Below, piece by piece: positions 40,598 through 49,740 of a stretch of 64,000 nucleotides of DNA. The translations under genes were made by a program, and so were the position numbers. The DNA comes from Hahella chejuensis KCTC 2396 (GTDB lineage: Bacteria > Pseudomonadota > Gammaproteobacteria > Pseudomonadales > Oleiphilaceae). Position 1 is the stretch's first letter. The number at the start of each line of letters is the position of its first letter. The stretch covers positions 4,858,581 through 4,922,580 of the forward strand of contig NC_007645.1 in the NCBI RefSeq assembly GCF_000012985.1. The letters are read 5' to 3'. Below the pieces are notes generated by a model. It had not been told where the DNA came from. It saw only the letters and a program-made list of their open reading frames with translations, and ran no database searches.

Positions 40598-42493
40598 TCA
40601 GCCTCCGCCCGCCATTTCTTCAAGCTCCATCCACCTTTCCATAGTCTTTTCCAGGGTTTGCTCCAGCTCCGCCAAAGCCGTCAGCGCACGGTTCACATCC
40701 TCATGAGGACGACTGTAAAAGTCAGCGGCGGACACTTCCTCCTGCATTGCCGCCACTTCCGCTTCCAGCCGCTCAATCTCCCTGGGCAAAGCGTCCAGTT
40801 CGCGTTGCAGCTTGTAGCTAAGCTTGGCCGTCTTCCCGCCATCCGACGCCGTTTTCGGCTTCGCCGCCTGAGCCTTGGGTTCAGCAGGTTTAGCATCCGC
40901 CTTGACCACGGGACGTTGCGCCAGCCAGTCGTTATAACCGCCCGGGTATTCGGTTATATTGCCATCCCCCTCGAACACCAGCGTGCTGGTCACCACGTTG
41001 TCAATAAAGGAACGATCGTGGGACACCAGCAGAATCGTGCCCTCAAACTCCGCCAGCAGATTCTCCAACAGATCAAGCGTATCCATATCCAAATCGTTGG
41101 TAGGTTCGTCCAGCACTAAAAAGTTCGCCGGCATGGTGAACAGTTTGGCCAACAGCAGCCGGTTAACCTCACCGCCGGACAACGCCTTGGCGGGAGTACG
41201 CAATCTTTCCGGGGAGAACAGAAAGTCTTTCAGATAACCGGTGACATGGACGTTACGACCGCCAACTTCTATAAAATCCTTTCCTTTGGCCACGTTATCC
41301 CACACGCTGGCCTCAGGATCGATCTGTCCACGCAACTGGTCAAAGTAGGCCACTTGCAAGCGAGATCCGCGCTTGATGTCACCCTCCGTGGGCTCCAGAC
41401 CACCCAGTATCAACTTTATAAACGTCGATTTACCGCAACCGTTAGGCCCCAGTAAGCCCACCCGGTCTTTGCGCATCAACTGCCAACTCAGATCTTTCAC
41501 AAGATTGGGACTATCCGCGTAGCCGAAACAGACATTTTTCAGCTCCGCCACCAGATTGCCTGAACGCTCTTCGGAATCCACTTTCAGGCTCACTTGTCCG
41601 ACGCGGTCACGTCGCTGCCTGCGCTCTTCCCGCAACTTTTTCAGCGCCCTGACACGCCCTTCGTTACGAGTGCGGCGCGCTTTGATACCCTGGCGAATCC
41701 AAACTTCTTCATCCGCCAGCTTCTTGTCGAAGCGCTCCCACTCTTTTTCCTCCGCCGCCAGCTGCTCCTCTTTCTTAGCCAAATAGGCCTCGTAGGGCGC
41801 GGGCCAGCTCGACAACTTACCGCGATCCAGCTCAATCACTCGGGTCGCCAGGCGATCAATGAAAGCGCGGTCGTGAGAGATAAACAGTACGCTGCCGCCA
41901 AACTGCAGCAACTCCTCCTCCAACCAGGTGATCATATCGATATCCAGATGGTTGGTCGGCTCATCCAACATCAACAGATTCGGCTCCTGCACCAGCGCGC
42001 GAGCCAGAAACACGCGACGACGCCAGCCTCCGGACAGCTCAGCAATTGACTTATCGCCTGGCAATTCCAAACGCTGCATGACCGCCTCGACTTTCTGACG
42101 CAGCCGCCAGCCGTCGTGAGTCTCAATTTTATTATGCAGACGCTCAAGCTCCGCCACATTGGCGCCTTCGCCTTGCTGAGTCAGCGCGTCGTAGGCCGCA
42201 AGCCACTCACCCACTTCCGCCAATCCCTCCGCCACGACAGAGCGTACGCTGGCGTCGCCCCGTTCCGGCAGCTCCTGCGGCAGATAGGCCATTTTCAGTC
42301 CTCTGCCTTTACTTATTTCGCCGCCGTCCGGCTTGATCTCACCGGCGCACACTTTCAAAAGCGTGGATTTACCTGCGCCGTTACGGCCGATCAGACACAG
42401 CCGTTCCTGGGACTCAATCACTAAATCCGCATGATCCAGCAATGGAGCCATTCCAAACGCCAGAGAAACATCTTTCAGCCGTAGCAACGCCAT
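40598..42493 (-). CDS. uup: ABC-F ATPase Uup
   Basis: This is a cytoplasmic ABC-F protein with two nucleotide-binding domains and no membrane part. Uup-type members act on ribosomes and limit transposon excision and replication-linked defects. Walker A motifs are GRNGAGKST (36-44) and GPNGCGKST; signatures are LSGGWRRRVFLARAL and LSGGEVNRLLLAKL. A linker of about 80 residues rich in Lys/Arg/Glu lies between the domains. The C-terminal coiled-coil domain (LPREIERLEAEVAAMQEEV to the end) is the DNA-binding CTD that defines Uup. There are 631 residues. Confidence 0.95.
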   Translation of the reverse strand: MALLRLKDVSLAFGMAPLLDHADLVIESQERLCLIGRNGAGKSTLLKVCAGEIKPDGGEISKGRGLKMAYLPQELPERGDASVRSVVAEGLAEVGEWLAAYDALTQQGEGANVAELERLHNKIETHDGWRLRQKVEAVMQRLELPGDKSIAELSGGWRRRVFLARALVQEPNLLMLDEPTNHLDIDMITWLEEELLQFGGSVLFISHDRAFIDRLATRVIELDRGKLSSWPAPYEAYLAKKEEQLAAEEKEWERFDKKLADEEVWIRQGIKARRTRNEGRVRALKKLREERRQRRDRVGQVSLKVDSEERSGNLVAELKNVCFGYADSPNLVKDLSWQLMRKDRVGLLGPNGCGKSTFIKLILGGLEPTEGDIKRGSRLQVAYFDQLRGQIDPEASVWDNVAKGKDFIEVGGRNVHVTGYLKDFLFSPERLRTPAKALSGGEVNRLLLAKLFTMPANFLVLDEPTNDLDMDTLDLLENLLAEFEGTILLVSHDRSFIDNVVTSTLVFEGDGNITEYPGGYNDWLAQRPVVKADAKPAEPKAQAAKPKTASDGGKTAKLSYKLQRELDALPREIERLEAEVAAMQEEVSAADFYSRPHEDVNRALTALAELEQTLEKTMERWMELEEMAGGG

Positions 42494-42558
42494 CGTAACC
42501 TTCTAAAATCTAATAGTTTCTGAATTCGTTATTGAAAAGAGAGCCTCAGCTCAACCAC

Positions 42559-43368
42559 TTAGTCGAGCAGCTCCACTTTATCACCAACGCAAATGACCCC
42601 CTGGTTCAATTGCACCAGGTTTTGCCCAAATATCGCACCCAGCTCAGTTTTACGATAGGACGCCAAAGTGCGCAACGGCTCAGTGTCCGGTGATTTATGG
42701 CCCGTAGCGGGATCAATTGTCGTAAAAACACACCTTGAACAAGGTTTCACTGCAGCGAACTCCACGTCGCCTATTCGCAACCGCCGCCAGTCATCCTCCG
42801 CGAAGCTTTCTGCGCCAGCCACAACAATGTTCGGCCGAAAATGAGTCATTTTAACAGGATTGCGTAAGCGGCCATTCAGATCCTCCAAAGAGGACTCAGA
42901 AGTCGCCAGGATAGGATATGCGTCCGCAAAGCTCACTTTGTGCGGCGCGTCGTAATAGGCGCGATCCACTTGCCGGAAGCTGCGCTCAGGAATATACACG
43001 AGTCGCGCCTGCTCGCCCAGAAACTCACTAAACCAAGCGTCTGCGCGCGCATCAACGAACAGTGCAGAAACTTCATCCTTCCACACCTGCACAGACTCCA
43101 TGGCGGAGCTTTCCTGCTCCGGCGCCTCGACAAACAAGCCACTCATTCCCGGCGCTGACAACATCAAGCCATTATCAGCAACAACAGCCTTCACCAACAC
43201 CAGCCGATGCTGCTTTCTCGCCGTGATGAATTTGCCATTCGCATCCACCAGCATGAAACGGCGATCGCGATCCGCCCCCCAATTTGTTATCGCCACTCTG
43301 CTAAGGCTAACGCCAGCACAAGATTTAACGGGGTAAATATTTAATTCGGTAACTCGGATATCCGTCAT
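42559..43368 (-). CDS. MOSC-domain protein (YcbX-like)
   Basis: A protein of 269 residues with an N-terminal MOSC beta-barrel (VTELNIYPVKSCAGVSLSRVAI) and a C-terminal MOSC domain. The conserved molybdenum-ligand cysteine region is KPCSRCVFTTIDPATG. Relatives reduce N-hydroxylated bases with a molybdenum cofactor; E. coli YcbX also has a 2Fe-2S domain at its C-terminus, which is absent here, so a separate ferredoxin would be needed. It lies 65 bp after... the start side of uup on the same strand, and may or may not be co-transcribed. Confidence 0.9.
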   Translation of the reverse strand: MTDIRVTELNIYPVKSCAGVSLSRVAITNWGADRDRRFMLVDANGKFITARKQHRLVLVKAVVADNGLMLSAPGMSGLFVEAPEQESSAMESVQVWKDEVSALFVDARADAWFSEFLGEQARLVYIPERSFRQVDRAYYDAPHKVSFADAYPILATSESSLEDLNGRLRNPVKMTHFRPNIVVAGAESFAEDDWRRLRIGDVEFAAVKPCSRCVFTTIDPATGHKSPDTEPLRTLASYRKTELGAIFGQNLVQLNQGVICVGDKVELLD

Positions 43369-43456
43369 AACACTCTCCTAAGAACGCTCCCGCCTCAACG
43401 CAGGCATTGCGCACTGGGTAAACAAAGAAGGGACAAAATGCGTGGGCCGTCGACGC

Positions 43457-43486
43457 AAAAAAAGCATCGCCTGCGCTAAGCAGGCG
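43457..43486 (-). terminator. cheV terminator
   Basis: CGCCTGC-TTAGC-GCAGGCG (read on the minus strand) is followed by ATGC and seven T, about 67 bp past the cheV stop; it is a good intrinsic terminator. Confidence 0.85.
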
Positions 43487-43552
43487 GAACAGGCAGTCTA
43501 ATTAGGTCGACACAGGAGGACAAGGGTCGAGAGGGAACTCCTTAGCGACGCC

Positions 43553-44485
43553 CTAACGCACCGCCAATGAGTTAAGACGCGACTGCACAACCGCCGCCAA
43601 TTCATCCGGCTGGAATTTAGACAGAAAGTTGTTGCATCCCACCTTCTCCACCATGGCTTTATTGAAACTGCCGCTCAAAGACGTATGCAGCACCACATAT
43701 AAGTCTTTCAGGCGGGGATCGTTACGAATTTCGGTGGTCAGTCTGTAGCCGTCCATCGCTGGCATCTCGGCGTCGGTTACAACCATTAGAAGCTTTTCAG
43801 GCACATTGACGCCTTCATCGGCCCATTTCTTAAGGAGGTTATAGGCTTCCAAGCCGTTTCTGGCGGTAATCACTTTCAGCCCGACTTTCTGCAAGGTCCC
43901 AATCGCCTGACTGATCGCTACTGGCGAGTCGTCCACCAACAGCACTTCCTTACCCTGAGCAATTTTCCGAATATTTTCCGTCATCGCAGTGTCGGAAACG
44001 TCTGTGGAGTACGGGCGAATATCCGCTAACACCCGCTCCACGTCGATGATCTCAACTATCTGATCGTTGTAATGGGTTATCGCCGTGACGTAATGAGAGC
44101 CGCCCGCTCCCTTTGGTGGAGGCAAAATCTGCTCCCAGGTCATATTGACGATACGATCCACACTCGCCACCAGGAAAGCCTGCACCGTACGATTGTATTC
44201 CGTCACGATGATGGTGGAGTCCTTATCCGGCTGTAATGGCCGAAACCCTATCGCCTGGGACAGATTAATCACTGGAACAGTAGTGTCGCGAATATGACTA
44301 ACGCCACATACGACAGGATGGCGATGCGGCATTTGCGTCAAGTTGGGCAGCTTGAGCACTTCCTGAATTTTGAACACATTGATCGCGAAAATCTGTCTCA
44401 TCCCCAGTTTGAACAAGAGAAGCTCCAAGCGATTCTCACCCACCAGTTTGGTGCGCTGATCAACAGAGTCCAAAACACTCGCCAT
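43553..44485 (-). CDS. cheV: Chemotaxis protein CheV (CheW-receiver fusion)
   Basis: CheV couples receptors to CheA through a CheW domain and tunes the signal through a phosphorylatable receiver. The CheW-like domain covers about residues 15-160 (LFKLGMRQIFAINVFKIQEVL, HIRDTTVPVINLSQAIG). The receiver covers about 175-305, with LLVDDSPVAI, the phospho-acceptor Asp in VVTDAEMPAMDGY, and the conserved Lys in FLSKF. There are 310 residues. No other chemotaxis genes are nearby, as is usual for CheV paralogues. Confidence 0.95.
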   Translation of the reverse strand: MASVLDSVDQRTKLVGENRLELLLFKLGMRQIFAINVFKIQEVLKLPNLTQMPHRHPVVCGVSHIRDTTVPVINLSQAIGFRPLQPDKDSTIIVTEYNRTVQAFLVASVDRIVNMTWEQILPPPKGAGGSHYVTAITHYNDQIVEIIDVERVLADIRPYSTDVSDTAMTENIRKIAQGKEVLLVDDSPVAISQAIGTLQKVGLKVITARNGLEAYNLLKKWADEGVNVPEKLLMVVTDAEMPAMDGYRLTTEIRNDPRLKDLYVVLHTSLSGSFNKAMVEKVGCNNFLSKFQPDELAAVVQSRLNSLAVR

Positions 44486-44654
44486 AACCTAATACCCCAA
44501 GGTAGATACCAACCTACAGACCATTCAGGCCTGCTTGGCTTTAAGTTTAGACGATGGATGAAGAAAACGCCGAAAATCCAGAGAAACCAATAGGAGACCA
44601 GGAGTAAAAGCGAAAAAAATGATGGAATTTAAATTAGAACTTGAAGAGAAAATT

Positions 44655-44730
<76 letters not shown>

Positions 44731-44889
44731 TTAAAAGATCAAGTTAATCATGATGTTAACTTGCTTTGCAGCTTCTTTCGAGGCTGCTCCTCAACAGAAG
44801 TGGGCGCATTATAATTAGCGTTCCCCGAGCACGCAACCCTTATTTTGAATTTTTTCCATTTTCTAATACAAAGGCGGAGAAACCGGGGC

Positions 44890-45603
44890 TTAGCGTATAT
44901 CCAGCATCATATAAAGAAGGCGTCGCCAGACTCTGCGCACCTTATCTTCATCAATGCTGCCGCCCTGAAGCGCGCCCTCCTGCTCCAGATTGCCCACCAT
45001 TCCCATAATAATGGCCGCATCCTCGACATAGGTCTCGTACCCAAGCGACTGCATAAAGTCCACCAACCCGGATAACCAGGCGTCTTTATAGCGCCGAGCC
45101 AGCGCGCTCAGACTCTCATCCCGCACAGACTCCATTAAAAACGCCTGCTCAGACATAAGCTCAGACTTGTGATGCCGGACCTGCCCCAGCACGTAGTTTG
45201 TCCCCATTTCCACCAACGCATTGGCGAATTCGCGTCTGCGCCCTTCATCTTCCATAACGGAGACGGCGTCATACTCGTCCGCAAGACGGCGTAATTCAGA
45301 GTAGAAGAACTCCAGCTTCTCACGGCTTTTTTCCGCGAACAGCATGAAAGCGTCGGTAATTAACTCATTGATGTCTTTGAAGTAATAAGTGGTAGAGGCC
45401 AATGGAACGCCCGCCTCTTTCGCCACTGCGCGATGTTTGACGCCTTGTACGCCTTCCTTCGCCACAATGCGTAAAGCGGCTTGCAATATTTCTCGGCGTC
45501 GCTGCTCGCTCTTGACCCTTGAGGCCTTTCTTCCCTGATATTGAATCGATTCACATAAAGACTGATCTACAGCGGGAAAGTCCAATTCAAGGCTACTAGA
45601 CAT
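44890..45603 (-). CDS. TetR-family transcriptional regulator
   Basis: A 237-residue regulator. The helix-turn-helix domain is at about residues 35-80 (RREILQAALRIVAKEGVQGVKHRAVAKEAGVPLASTTYYFKDINELI), preceded by an unusual 30-residue extension. The C-terminal ligand-binding domain is all helical and diverged. No obvious target gene is adjacent: tRNA-Gly follows it and DUF924 precedes it. The ligand and regulon are unknown. Confidence 0.9.
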   Translation of the reverse strand: MSSSLELDFPAVDQSLCESIQYQGRKASRVKSEQRRREILQAALRIVAKEGVQGVKHRAVAKEAGVPLASTTYYFKDINELITDAFMLFAEKSREKLEFFYSELRRLADEYDAVSVMEDEGRRREFANALVEMGTNYVLGQVRHHKSELMSEQAFLMESVRDESLSALARRYKDAWLSGLVDFMQSLGYETYVEDAAIIMGMVGNLEQEGALQGGSIDEDKVRRVWRRLLYMMLDIR

Positions 45604-45803
45604 AACTAACTCTTATTTTACTTCCAGGCTCCAGACGTCACTCAGGAGCCGTTGACGCAAAGTCCAGGAAACTGTGACGAACCCCGCATGTTAACAAAGG
45701 GGGATACAAGGCTCAGCCAGCAAAGGTCAACATTGTGACCCAGGAGACAGAAAATCCTCACAGGTAGACAGCGTTAGAATAAGAAATTAGCCGTCAGGCG
45801 AGA

Positions 45804-46409
45804 TCAATCGTAAACGGCAGGACAAGAGGCCAAAAACTCGACCTCCTCCGGTCGGCTCGCGCGCTTCAGTATCTTGTTTCTGTGCGGGAAGCGCCCAAAC
45901 TGGCGAATGACGTCCTGGTTCGTTTCCGCCTTGCTTGCGAAACCACTGACGAAGTCTCTTAACGGACCAGCCTCACAGGTCGCAGCGAGCTGTTGATAAA
46001 GCGCGACCGATTCCTCTTGGTCGGACACTTTCTCCGAATGTATAAGCGGCATGTAGAAAAAGATCCGGTGAACCGGCTCCAGCCTGACATCCAGCGCCTT
46101 ATCAAGCCCTTCCCGCGCCGTTTTTCTGGCCTCCCTGTCCTGCTCAAACGCCATGGCGCCGCCACGGAAAATATAACGAGGAAAAACATCCTGCAGAAGG
46201 ATCAGGGCCAGTACGCCATCGGAACTGTCACGCCAGTGCTGCAACCCCTGCTCCGAAGCCAGGACAACCGTCGTTAAGAAGCGCCGGCGAATTTCACGGT
46301 CATAGCTCCTGGCGTCTGCAAACCAACGTCGGAGAATTTCCTGAGACGGCAGCCCATTCTCATCCAGCTCACCAAACCAGTAACGTAAGATTTCGCTGTC
46401 CGACCACAT
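45804..46409 (-). CDS. DUF924 family protein
   Basis: A 201-residue protein with the family pattern: ILRYWFGELDENGLPS, RRWFADARSYDREIRRRF, then LALILLQDVFPRYIFRGGAMAFEQDREAR, and RIFFYMPLIHSEKVSDQEESVALY. These proteins are helical and TPR-like in fold, and their role is not established. It has no signal peptide. It is divergent from the chelatase-like gene. Confidence 0.9.
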   Translation of the reverse strand: MWSDSEILRYWFGELDENGLPSQEILRRWFADARSYDREIRRRFLTTVVLASEQGLQHWRDSSDGVLALILLQDVFPRYIFRGGAMAFEQDREARKTAREGLDKALDVRLEPVHRIFFYMPLIHSEKVSDQEESVALYQQLAATCEAGPLRDFVSGFASKAETNQDVIRQFGRFPHRNKILKRASRPEEVEFLASCPAVYD

Positions 46410-46599
46410 TTCCCCTCCCTAACCATCAGCACAAAACGCAACGAAAGACCAAAGGGATATTCGTTTCCCGCCTAAAACTGAGTAAGCTCTCGATTATAGG
46501 CGTCCAAGTCAAGAAAATAGGCCCCCTATGAAAGAAAGCTGCAAACCAACTTAGCCTTATCGGCGTACCATGTACATATTGGAGATTCGGCAATTCATT

Positions 46600-46974
46600 A
46601 TGACTTTCGACCACACGATACTTCTCGCTCACGGCAGCCGTGACAGCAACTGGTTGCAACCTTTTATCGCACTGACAGAGCGCCTTTCCCAAAGCGCCAC
46701 CCAAGTCTCCCTGGCGTTCATGGAACTTGCGGAGCCGACGCTGGAGCAGGCTGTAATAAACGCCCGCAATCAGGGCGCGCAATCTATCGCAGTGCTGCCT
46801 CTATTTTTCGCTGCGGGCAAACATTTGCGTGAAGATGTTCCCGCCATGATTGCGGAGCTGACCGAAAAGGCCGGCGTCGACATCTCTTTGTTGCCGCCCC
46901 TAGGGGAGCACCCCCTGTTCATAGACACAGTTGAAGGTATTGTTCGCGATCTTTTACAGTCAGGCGCACGCTGA
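46600..46974 (+). CDS. Short CbiX-type sirohydrochlorin/cobalt chelatase-like protein
   Basis: A single-domain protein of 124 residues with TILLAHGSRDSNWLQPF at the N-terminus and AVLPLFFAAGKHLREDVPAMI in the middle. These carry the metal-inserting histidines of small CbiX chelatases, which insert Co or Fe(II) into sirohydrochlorin. Short forms act as homodimers. I place the start at ATG 46600 (MTFDHTI), matching the family. GGAGA lies 14 bases upstream, which is long; an in-frame ATG at 46570 has no ribosome site. No cobalamin or siroheme genes are nearby. Confidence 0.85.
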   Translation: MTFDHTILLAHGSRDSNWLQPFIALTERLSQSATQVSLAFMELAEPTLEQAVINARNQGAQSIAVLPLFFAAGKHLREDVPAMIAELTEKAGVDISLLPPLGEHPLFIDTVEGIVRDLLQSGAR

Positions 46975-47141
46975 TTAACGCAGCAACTGAATCCTGAGCC
47001 GAACAAGCCAGGAGTCAAGTTTTAAACCAATTATTGTATAGCCGCACAAATAGGCCCAAGATAGCCAAATCGCTACTGCGTCCCACCTGAGCGCAAGGCT
47101 GACACACGCACTAATAAGGAAGAGTTTAAGGAGATCCGAGC

Positions 47142-48035
47142 ATGCATATCCTGGTGACCGGGGGCACAGGTTTTATCGGCAAACAACTGTGCCGGGCGCT
47201 ATGGGCCAGTGGACACGACACCACTGTGTTCAGCAGAAGGCCGGAGCAGGTTGCTCATCTTGTGGGAGAACGCTGTCGCAGTATCGGACAACTGCGCACG
47301 GACCTGATAGAGGCGCCGGTTGACGCTATCATCAATCTGGCTGGCGAGCCCGTAGCTGACAGACACTGGACGCAGGCGCGCAAACAAAAGCTGAAGCAAA
47401 GCCGCATTGCGTTGACTCACGACTTGATTGACATGTGCAAGCAAATGGAAACATCGCCCAAAGCGATGATTTCCGCATCCGCCGTGGGCTATTACGGCGA
47501 CCAGCAAGATCTATTGGTGACAGAGCAAACCCCGCCCCACGAGGAGTTCACGCATGAACTGTGCAGTGAATGGGAGGCCGCCGCCCTTAGCGCGGAGAGC
47601 ATTGGAATGCGAGTCGCCATCGCCCGTATCGGCCTGGTGGTGGGTAAAGAAGGTTTCCTACAGAAAATGCTGCCCGTTTTTAAGCTTGGCCTGGGCGGAA
47701 AATTTGGAGACGGAAGCCAGTGGATGCCCTGGATTCATATTCAGGACCTTCTGAGAGTTATGTTGCACTTACTCGAAACGCCAACCTGCAGCGGCCCCTA
47801 CAATGCAGTCAGCCCCAATCCAGTCACTAACGCCGAATTCACCGCCACCCTGGCGAAACAGCTTCATCGCCCCGCATTCTGCACGGCGCCGGCATTCGCA
47901 TTGAAGTTGGCGATGGGTGAATTATCGAGGATGTTATTAACGGGACAAAAGGCGATTCCAGCCCGCTTATTAGACGAAAACTTCAGTTTTCAATTTGATA
48001 CGCTTGAGGAGGCGCTGAAAGACGTCATTGACTGA
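47142..48035 (+). CDS. TIGR01777 family NAD(P)-binding epimerase-like protein
   Basis: A 297-residue atypical short-chain dehydrogenase (SDR39U1/YfcH-like). It has the N-terminal nucleotide motif ILVTGGTGFIGKQLCRAL, INLAGEPVADRHWTQARKQ, MISASAVGYYGDQ, RIGLVVGKEGFLQKMLPVFKLGLGG and MPWIHIQDLLRVMLHLL, all typical of this family. Substrate is unknown; relatives have been linked to cell division phenotypes. A purine-rich AAGGAGATC precedes the ATG. Confidence 0.93.
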   Translation: MHILVTGGTGFIGKQLCRALWASGHDTTVFSRRPEQVAHLVGERCRSIGQLRTDLIEAPVDAIINLAGEPVADRHWTQARKQKLKQSRIALTHDLIDMCKQMETSPKAMISASAVGYYGDQQDLLVTEQTPPHEEFTHELCSEWEAAALSAESIGMRVAIARIGLVVGKEGFLQKMLPVFKLGLGGKFGDGSQWMPWIHIQDLLRVMLHLLETPTCSGPYNAVSPNPVTNAEFTATLAKQLHRPAFCTAPAFALKLAMGELSRMLLTGQKAIPARLLDENFSFQFDTLEEALKDVID

Positions 48036-48187
48036 CTTACTTTCAGCCCTCCGCTAGAACACGACAAGAAGACGCCGCCAAGCGTTGGCGACATGGATGA
48101 CGCCTGATTATTTGTAGGACGTCTTCATCTATATGTTTCCGCACTCCCTGACCCCAGGCCCAATGCGGGAAAGCCGGTCACACGACG

Positions 48188-48847
48188 TTACGCCGCAGCG
48201 TCCAGCTCACCTAAACGTTGACGCAAGTATGACTTCACCATCAACTTTAATTCCGTCAACATGATTGACTCAGGCTTTTCTTCCATAGTCATGGCCAACC
48301 TCAAGATAGCGCCACAGGCTCTGGGCAGCATCACGCATATCAACCACAGACGCTCTTGTTCAACTTGCGGATACAGCAGTTTGGCGCGATTGGTAATAGC
48401 CTGGGCGTTATCGAACAGCTCGCCAAGATCCAGTTGCTGAAGCTCCGGCATCGCCTCAACGCCTGACCAGATTTCTTTGTAACCCGGCTCGGACCGATAG
48501 AAATGGGCGAAGGTGTCAATAAGCTTGTCAAACCCTTCCTCCAGATCAAACTCGCTTACAAATTCCTCCATAACTGAACTCAGCGTTTTGATATGGCGTT
48601 CAGCCAAAGCCTTGACTATAGCGGCCTTGTTGGGGAAATAACGATATAAAGACGCTAGGGAAATACCCGCGCGACGGGCGATTTCCGAGGTTTTCGCTCC
48701 CTGCACGCCAACTTCACTGATAAGAATGGCAGCTTCGTTTAATATCAGCTCGACTCTTTCCCGGCTGCGTTCTTGCACGGGCTGCCTGCGCTGTTCGAGC
48801 TCCTGCAGCGCTTCTGAGTTTTTACTGGCGGTAATGTTCATAGTCAT
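48188..48847 (-). CDS. TetR-family transcriptional regulator
   Basis: A protein of 219 residues with a classical N-terminal TetR helix-turn-helix (RVELILNEAAILISEVGVQGAKTSEIARRAGISLASLYRYFPNKAAIV, about residues 33-80) and a helical ligand domain. AGGAAG precedes ATG 48847; a second in-frame ATG lies two codons later. Its upstream region has two GTTAGTACT repeats 21 bp apart, probable operators. It follows the thioesterase gene by 155 bp on the same strand, so that gene could be part of its regulon. Confidence 0.92.
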   Translation of the reverse strand: MTMNITASKNSEALQELEQRRQPVQERSRERVELILNEAAILISEVGVQGAKTSEIARRAGISLASLYRYFPNKAAIVKALAERHIKTLSSVMEEFVSEFDLEEGFDKLIDTFAHFYRSEPGYKEIWSGVEAMPELQQLDLGELFDNAQAITNRAKLLYPQVEQERLWLICVMLPRACGAILRLAMTMEEKPESIMLTELKLMVKSYLRQRLGELDAAA

Positions 48848-48871
48848 AACTTCCTGTAGTTATTCCACGAG

Positions 48872-48907
48872 GTTAGTACTGATCGTTCTTGAGTTAGTAC
48901 TCTGATC
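48872..48907. promoter_or_regulatory. Candidate TetR operator pair
   Basis: GTTAGTACT occurs at 48872-48880 and 48893-48901. Each contains the palindromic AGTACT core and is followed closely by TGATC. The 21 bp spacing is two helical turns, so two dimers could bind on one face. They lie 25-60 bp before the tetR start. Confidence 0.5.
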
Positions 48908-49002
48908 AAAGTCATTTCATTTGGTTTTTATTGTTGTGGGTACGGCTATTATTGCGGTACAGCAGTCTACTAGCTGCGATGCGCCTGGCGGGCTCCTCCC
49001 CC

Positions 49003-49413
49003 CTACCGCGGCAACGCGTAACTTCCCGTTGCGTGCGCGACCAAACCATCGCTGTTCGGCGAGTACAGATTTACTTCACAAAATGCAATCCGGGAGCCCA
49101 GTTTCAGCAGAGTCGCCTCCGCCAACAGGTCTTCCGGCTTGGGCCGTTGCAAAAAGTTGATGTTTAAATTGCTGGTGACAGCCATTTCCACACGCCCTAA
49201 AGTCGCAAGAATGATTGCATACATGGATGCATCCGCCAGCGACATGATGATGGGTCCGGAAAGTGTTCCTCCGGGGCGCACAAAGGTTTCTGAAAACGGG
49301 ATTCTGGCGATAGCGTTCTTGCCTGAGACCTCATCAACCCGGAAATCGATGGACTCCGCCATCGGCACGCCGGTTCTGATGATGTTTTGAATTTCGTGCG
49401 CGGTCAGCATCAT
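49003..49413 (-). CDS. PaaI-type hotdog thioesterase
   Basis: A 136-residue hotdog-fold protein with FVRPGGTLSGPIIMSLADASMYAIILATLG, the characteristic central helix and acidic residue of the PaaI/YdiI group, plus NLNINFLQRPKPEDLLAEA and EVNLYSPNSDGLVAHATGSYALP. It likely hydrolyses an aromatic or fatty acyl-CoA; the substrate is unknown. No acyl-CoA gene is adjacent, but a TetR gene follows. Confidence 0.9.
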   Translation of the reverse strand: MMLTAHEIQNIIRTGVPMAESIDFRVDEVSGKNAIARIPFSETFVRPGGTLSGPIIMSLADASMYAIILATLGRVEMAVTSNLNINFLQRPKPEDLLAEATLLKLGSRIAFCEVNLYSPNSDGLVAHATGSYALPR

Positions 49414-49740
49414 AGGCTCAACTGTATCATCGGACGCTGGTGAGTTTGCCTCATCGCCCCAGGGTTGCCAAGCAGGTATATGGCATAAACCATGAGGCCG
49501 GTTGCGTTCTCATGACAAACTGTTGTATGACGCGAAAAAAGCCGCTTGGATGGGCCGTTTTGGAGAAACCTGCGATAAATCCGGTCGTCATGGCGGCCGT
49601 CGGGCCGCCTTCGGAGCCGTATTCGCAATTAATACAATCGCGCCTGTACGCAAGGAGTCATCGCTTCTACAATAGTGCGGCAGTAAAAATAAACCATTAC
49701 CGGTAGTTAACCTTATTTATTTGTATTCCTGGGAAGATAT
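49414..49740. promoter_or_regulatory. Thioesterase / proS divergent region
   Basis: This 327 bp gene-free stretch lies between divergent genes. It contains a perfect hairpin GGCGGCC-GTCG-GGCCGCC at 49592-49609. A TTAACCTTATTTATTTGTAT stretch just before proS is A/T-rich and could hold its promoter. Short frames here have no recognisable product. Confidence 0.4.
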
